From an uncultured Bacilli bacterium (GTDB lineage: Bacteria; Bacillota_I; Bacilli_A; RF39; UBA660): a DNA stretch of 8,910 bases. Under the pieces are notes generated by a model. It was given only the letters and a program-made list of their open reading frames with translations, was not told the origin of the DNA and searched no databases. Numbering within the stretch: the first letter of the stretch is position 1; every line of letters begins with the position of its first letter. The position numbers were made by a program, and so were the translations under genes. Positions 5,578-8,910 of the stretch are shown in pieces. The stretch lies in NCBI GenBank assembly GCA_947600015.1, contig CANQFX010000050.1:1-8910 (forward strand). The letters run 5' to 3'.

Positions 5578-8500
5578 ACTTACTAATAAATGGCCGTTTT
5601 GTAGAACCTGGTGCTGCACTATCTTTTGGAACTAAACGAATTTCAATTGCTTCTAAGCGCTTTGCTAAACCTTCGGTTCCAGCACTTGCTCCATTTTTGG
5701 CCCAGTCTAACCAACCATATGTGGCACTGTGTACTCGATAATATATATCATATTTTTCTGCAATTCTGCCAGTCAATTTAATACGAATTGCTTCTAGGCG
5801 TTTGGCTTGACCAGTTGTACCTGCTAATTTGCCATTTTCTACCTCATCTTGCCATCCAATTTTCTCTACATGAGTTTGATATGAAATACCACCATCCTCT
5901 GGATGAATTAATTTCAGTTCAATGGCTTCTAGGCGCTTTCCTTGACCTGTGGTTCCACTAATAGAACCATCATTTACATATCCCTGCCATCCAATTGTTT
6001 GTACATGCGTACGATAATTAAGCAATGGTTCAATAAATGGTTGTTCTGTAGGTCCTGGAGCTTCTCCATCTTTTTCCACTAATTTAATCTCAATTGCTTC
6101 CATACGCTTAGCAAATCCTGTTGTTCCTGCACTTGCTCCATTTTTGGCCCAATCTAGCCAACCATATGTGGCACAATGTACTCGGTAATATATATCATAT
6201 TTGTCTGCAAGTTCTCCTGTTAGTTTGATTTCAATTGCCTCAATTCTCTTGGCTTGACCCGTTGTTCCGCTTATTGCATTACTTCCTACATAGTCTTGCC
6301 ATCCGATTTTTTCTACATGGGTACGATAAGAAACCTCACCGGAATAATCTGTATTTTCTACTTCTATACGAATTGCTTCTACTCGTTTTGTTTGCCCCGT
6401 TGTACCACTCGTAGTACCATTTTTAACATAAGTTTGCCATCCAATCTTTTCTACATGAGATTGATATAAAACATTTGGTACTTTTTTCTCAAACTGAGTA
6501 ATTAATGTCATATGCTTTGTAATTGCATCCGTTTCCTTTACTGGTGTATTTGTTTGTTGTTCTATAAATCCTGTAAAGTTATATTCTATTGCTTTTTTCG
6601 TTTCTTCGAATCTGATTTTATTCTCTCCACTTAAACTACTTAAAGACTTTCCTTCTTCTAATGTAAATTCTTCTGTAGAACCATCTTTCTTTTGAATCGT
6701 TACTTTTACTGTATATTTTGGTTCTAAAGTAGTATGTTCTGTAAACGTATCTGGTTTACTAGCAAAATCTGTGAATGTCTTCTCTTCTTTTTCTACTGCA
6801 TTATTTATTTCACTCTCATAAGTAGAGGCAAATGTTTCATACGTTGTACCTTCATCGATCGTTTTTGAAAATTCACTGTCTTTGATTTTTACTGTTACAC
6901 TACATTTTGCTTCTAGTTCAATATTTGCCGTAAATTTTTCTTCTGGCTTGTTGGTAAATTCTTTAAACGTTTTATTTTTCTCTTCAAATATACCTTTGAT
7001 TTCTTCTAAATATTGTGAAGAAAAACTTTCATAACTCGTTTCATCGGCAATATCTTTTGCAAAACTAGTTCCTTTGATTGTTACATGAACAGTATAAGTT
7101 GGAATTAATTCTATGTTTTGCGTAAAGTTTTCTGGTTCATTACTAAATCCAGCGAATTTCTTTCCATCCTTGTTTACTGCACTTTCTATTTCTGCTTTAT
7201 TATTGGAATAGAAGTCATCATAGGTTGTGCCCTCATCTATTGTTTTTGAAAATTCACTACCTTGGATTTTTACTGTGATTGTATGTTCTGCGATAATTGT
7301 CATATCATCTGTTATATCTGCATTTATTACTTCATCTACAGTAGTTCCAATCGAAGTAAATGGATCATTGGAATTAGCATAATGCTTAAAGGTTTTTTCT
7401 CCTTGTTTTAGCTTTTCTAATTCTTCTTTGATTGTTTCGACTTCCTCTAAATCATTTAATTTTTTTCCTTTTTCTACTTTATATGTTTGCTCACCAATCT
7501 TTACTTGATATAAACGAACATATTTCCCATAAATATCCATATTTTCGGTTGGTGGAGTAGTATAGTCTCCATCAGCATATTCTTTTGTGTAGTCTTTATC
7601 GGTATACCAACCTTTAAAACGATATAATTTACCCTCTTCATTAACTTCTGTCTTATCTTTAATAGAAGAAGTTAAATCAGTAATTTCTTGTTCCTTATCA
7701 TAGGCTTTAATTGTAGCATTCATTTTACGATCATGGATTCCTACAACAAAATAACTTTTATCATCTGCTTCATTGTATTTTGTTTTAGGTCCTAATTCAA
7801 TACCCTCAGCCATTGTCCAATTTACCGTACCAGCAATTTTTACTACATTCTTATGGTCTGCTGTATTTTTTTGACCAAAGTTAATTACGGAACTTCCTGT
7901 TGCTTTGCTTTTATCTTCAATGGTAGAATTTCCATCAATACTGATTGTGACATTATTACTTTGCCCATCTCCATCAAAAGAAAATACATGAGTTTCAGAA
8001 TCCTTTACAGAGGAAGATGGAATCGTTCCTATAATCTTAGAATCATGGATTTCCATATTTAAATTTTGTTGTTCAACAATTGCAATTCCTTCCGTACTCT
8101 CCATGAAATTCGCACGACCTGTGATAGTACTATTATTCTTAACGATAACTTTATTTCCATTTCCCTTATTTAAGTTAAACGCATGTTGTCCTTCAACCTC
8201 TGAATGGTCAATTGTGATTGTCGTATTCGAAGCATTTTCTACCGCAATTGCATCATACCATCCAGCAAATCTACTGGTATTTTGAATCGTGACATTACTA
8301 CCACTAGCAGCATCTCCTGTAATTTTAAGACAATGTGATTGGTATTTTTTTACATCAGAACGATATATTTGCCAAATATCTATATCATCTATCACTAAAT
8401 TTACAGGTGATTTTATTTCCACATAAGTTACGTCTTTTGAAGGAGTTACTTTTGCAGTAGAAAAACGCTTCAATGTAACGGTATCTTCTGCTGTTGTTCC

Positions 8501-8800
8501 TTCAATTACGATATTGGTCACAATTTCTGTTTCATCATAATTTGCCCCAGCACCCTCAATTGTAATAGCTTTATTAATTGTAATAGGAGTATTAGAATCT
8601 CCGTAATCACCTTTTCCCAACTGAAGGGTATCACCTTTTTTTGCAGAATCAATTTCTTGTTGAAGATTTGTTGTTGGTGCAATATACTTTCCTTCTGCAG
8701 AAACGGAAGGTGTAAATAAAAATAAATATCCTCCAGATAATGTTAGAAAAGTTACTATTCCTAATAGAATGAAACTGGTCCAAATTGTTTTTCTTTTCAT
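5576..8800 (-). CDS. Secreted modular surface protein: beta-helix, InlB-like repeats, six ChW repeats
   Basis: This 1074-residue exported protein starts at ATG 8800 with AAAGGAG 9 nt upstream. Residues 1-35 are a signal peptide (MKRK, hydrophobic core, cleavage after SVSA). About 39-370 reads as a right-handed beta-helix like those of pectate-lyase/NosD proteins, with KKGDTLQLGKGDY (54-66), ITINKAITIEGAG (73-85) and repeated Ile/Asn/Ser-rich turns; no catalytic residues are evident. About 390-430 is a Listeria-Bacteroides (InlB B-type) repeat (YRFKGWYTDKDY...YGKY). From 431 to 773 follow related beta-rich modules, three of them close copies (about 507-568, 570-632, 634-695). Residues 777-1057 hold six ChW repeats (GWQ..V..G..GTTGQ.KR.EAI.IKL). 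There is no LPXTG motif, C-terminal membrane helix or SLH domain, so attachment, if any, probably depends on ChW or other repeats. A role in binding host or plant glycans or in adhesion is plausible but inferred. Confidence 0.9.
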   Translation of the reverse strand: MKRKTIWTSFILLGIVTFLTLSGGYLFLFTPSVSAEGKYIAPTTNLQQEIDSAKKGDTLQLGKGDYGDSNTPITINKAITIEGAGANYDETEIVTNIVIEGTTAEDTVTLKRFSTAKVTPSKDVTYVEIKSPVNLVIDDIDIWQIYRSDVKKYQSHCLKITGDAASGSNVTIQNTSRFAGWYDAIAVENASNTTITIDHSEVEGQHAFNLNKGNGNKVIVKNNSTITGRANFMESTEGIAIVEQQNLNMEIHDSKIIGTIPSSSVKDSETHVFSFDGDGQSNNVTISIDGNSTIEDKSKATGSSVINFGQKNTADHKNVVKIAGTVNWTMAEGIELGPKTKYNEADDKSYFVVGIHDRKMNATIKAYDKEQEITDLTSSIKDKTEVNEEGKLYRFKGWYTDKDYTKEYADGDYTTPPTENMDIYGKYVRLYQVKIGEQTYKVEKGKKLNDLEEVETIKEELEKLKQGEKTFKHYANSNDPFTSIGTTVDEVINADITDDMTIIAEHTITVKIQGSEFSKTIDEGTTYDDFYSNNKAEIESAVNKDGKKFAGFSNEPENFTQNIELIPTYTVHVTIKGTSFAKDIADETSYESFSSQYLEEIKGIFEEKNKTFKEFTNKPEEKFTANIELEAKCSVTVKIKDSEFSKTIDEGTTYETFASTYESEINNAVEKEEKTFTDFASKPDTFTEHTTLEPKYTVKVTIQKKDGSTEEFTLEEGKSLSSLSGENKIRFEETKKAIEYNFTGFIEQQTNTPVKETDAITKHMTLITQFEKKVPNVLYQSHVEKIGWQTYVKNGTTSGTTGQTKRVEAIRIEVENTDYSGEVSYRTHVEKIGWQDYVGSNAISGTTGQAKRIEAIEIKLTGELADKYDIYYRVHCATYGWLDWAKNGASAGTTGFAKRMEAIEIKLVEKDGEAPGPTEQPFIEPLLNYRTHVQTIGWQGYVNDGSISGTTGQGKRLEAIELKLIHPEDGGISYQTHVEKIGWQDEVENGKLAGTTGQAKRLEAIRIKLTGRIAEKYDIYYRVHSATYGWLDWAKNGASAGTEGLAKRLEAIEIRLVPKDSAAPGSTKRPFISK
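5579..6472 (-). repeat. Duplicated three-ChW-repeat block in the surface protein
   Basis: Residues 777-926 (6472-6023) and 927-1074 (6022-5579) are two copies of the same A-B-C block. B modules end in KYD; C modules begin IYYRVH.ATYGWLDWAKNGASAGT and end with an APG.T..PFI tail. DNA at 5682-5760 matches 6129-6207 nearly base for base, 447 bp apart, which indicates duplication rather than convergence. The C module replaces the usual GWQ with GWL. Confidence 0.9.
6716..7282 (-). repeat. Three tandem beta-rich modules of 62-63 residues
   Basis: Residues about 507-568, 570-632 and 634-695 align: [TV]V.IK..[ST]F.K.I...T.Y..F...Y...I......K.F..F.[NS][KE]P..FT..IEL. Copies 1 and 3 share SEFSKTIDEGTTY exactly (515-527 and 642-654), encoded by 39-bp stretches that differ at five synonymous positions, while copy 2 is more divergent. 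Flanking segments 431-506 and 696-773 look like longer, degenerate relatives. Confidence 0.85.
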
Positions 8801-8831
8801 ATTTTACTTCTCCTTTCTTTGTTCTATGAAA

Positions 8832-8860
8832 ATTTTACCATAGAGGAAAAGAAAAAGCAA
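8832..8860 (-). promoter_or_regulatory. Promoter for the ChW surface protein
   Basis: The minus strand shows TTGCTT (8855-8860), a 17-bp spacer and TAAAAT (8832-8837) preceded by TG one base upstream, an extended -10. The leader of about 25 nt holds the AAAGGAG site at 8810-8816. The far upstream sequence 8861-8910 shows no gene; it holds an ACCATAG/CTATGGT dyad partner (8837-8843 and 8893-8899) whose meaning is unclear. Confidence 0.55.
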
Positions 8861-8910
8861 TTGGTAATAATTTCAAAATTTCCTTACTTTTACTATGGTG
8901 CTTTCCTTTC

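Noticed and set aside
1..8910. Alternative genetic code (TGA read as Trp)
   Set aside because: No gene uses TGA as stop, but seven visible stops are too few to matter; the Trp codons checked are TGG and the frames are intact under the standard code.

Overview
The window is an AT-rich stretch in which all eight supported genes lie on the minus strand. The standard genetic code fits: every Trp I checked is TGG, and all seven visible stop codons are TAA or TAG. Long A/T runs, strong AGGAG-type ribosome binding sites, ChW (clostridial hydrophobic-W) repeats and a fused flavin reductase/rubredoxin point to an anaerobic low-GC Firmicute, probably a gut Bacilli/Erysipelotrichia- or Clostridia-like lineage. 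The lineage is inference.

Layout, read in the direction of transcription from right to left. (1) 8800-5576: a secreted 1074-residue modular surface protein with its own promoter (8832-8860) and a terminator at its stop codon. It carries a signal peptide, a predicted beta-helix domain, an InlB/Listeria-Bacteroides-type module, several related beta-rich repeats, and six ChW repeats arranged as two copies of a three-repeat block. (2) 5489-3053: a tight three-gene operon of an S66 LD-carboxypeptidase-like serine peptidase, an SDR/FabG-type oxidoreductase, and a flavin reductase-rubredoxin fusion. In two junctions the stop codon of one gene forms part of the Shine-Dalgarno of the next. (3) 3006-2548: an unrecognised 152-residue soluble protein with its own promoter and a clear intrinsic terminator. 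(4) 2465-602: an unrecognised 98-residue protein, a COG1092-like SAM-dependent methyltransferase and an RluA-family pseudouridine synthase, the last two overlapping by 8 bp. This set looks like an RNA-modification operon; its candidate promoter shares bases with the terminator in front of it. (5) 494-1: a membrane-anchored protein with an N-terminal transmembrane helix and a Pro/Val/Met/Ala-rich domain ending in perfect 15-residue repeats. It is cut by the window edge and has a well-formed extended -10 promoter.

No RNA genes, mobile elements, CRISPR arrays or riboswitches were seen, and no gene-free stretch exceeds 300 bases. The most unusual material is the architecture of the ChW surface protein, the silent-only 45-bp tandem repeats of the membrane-anchored protein, the redox/peptidase operon, and two small proteins that I cannot assign.
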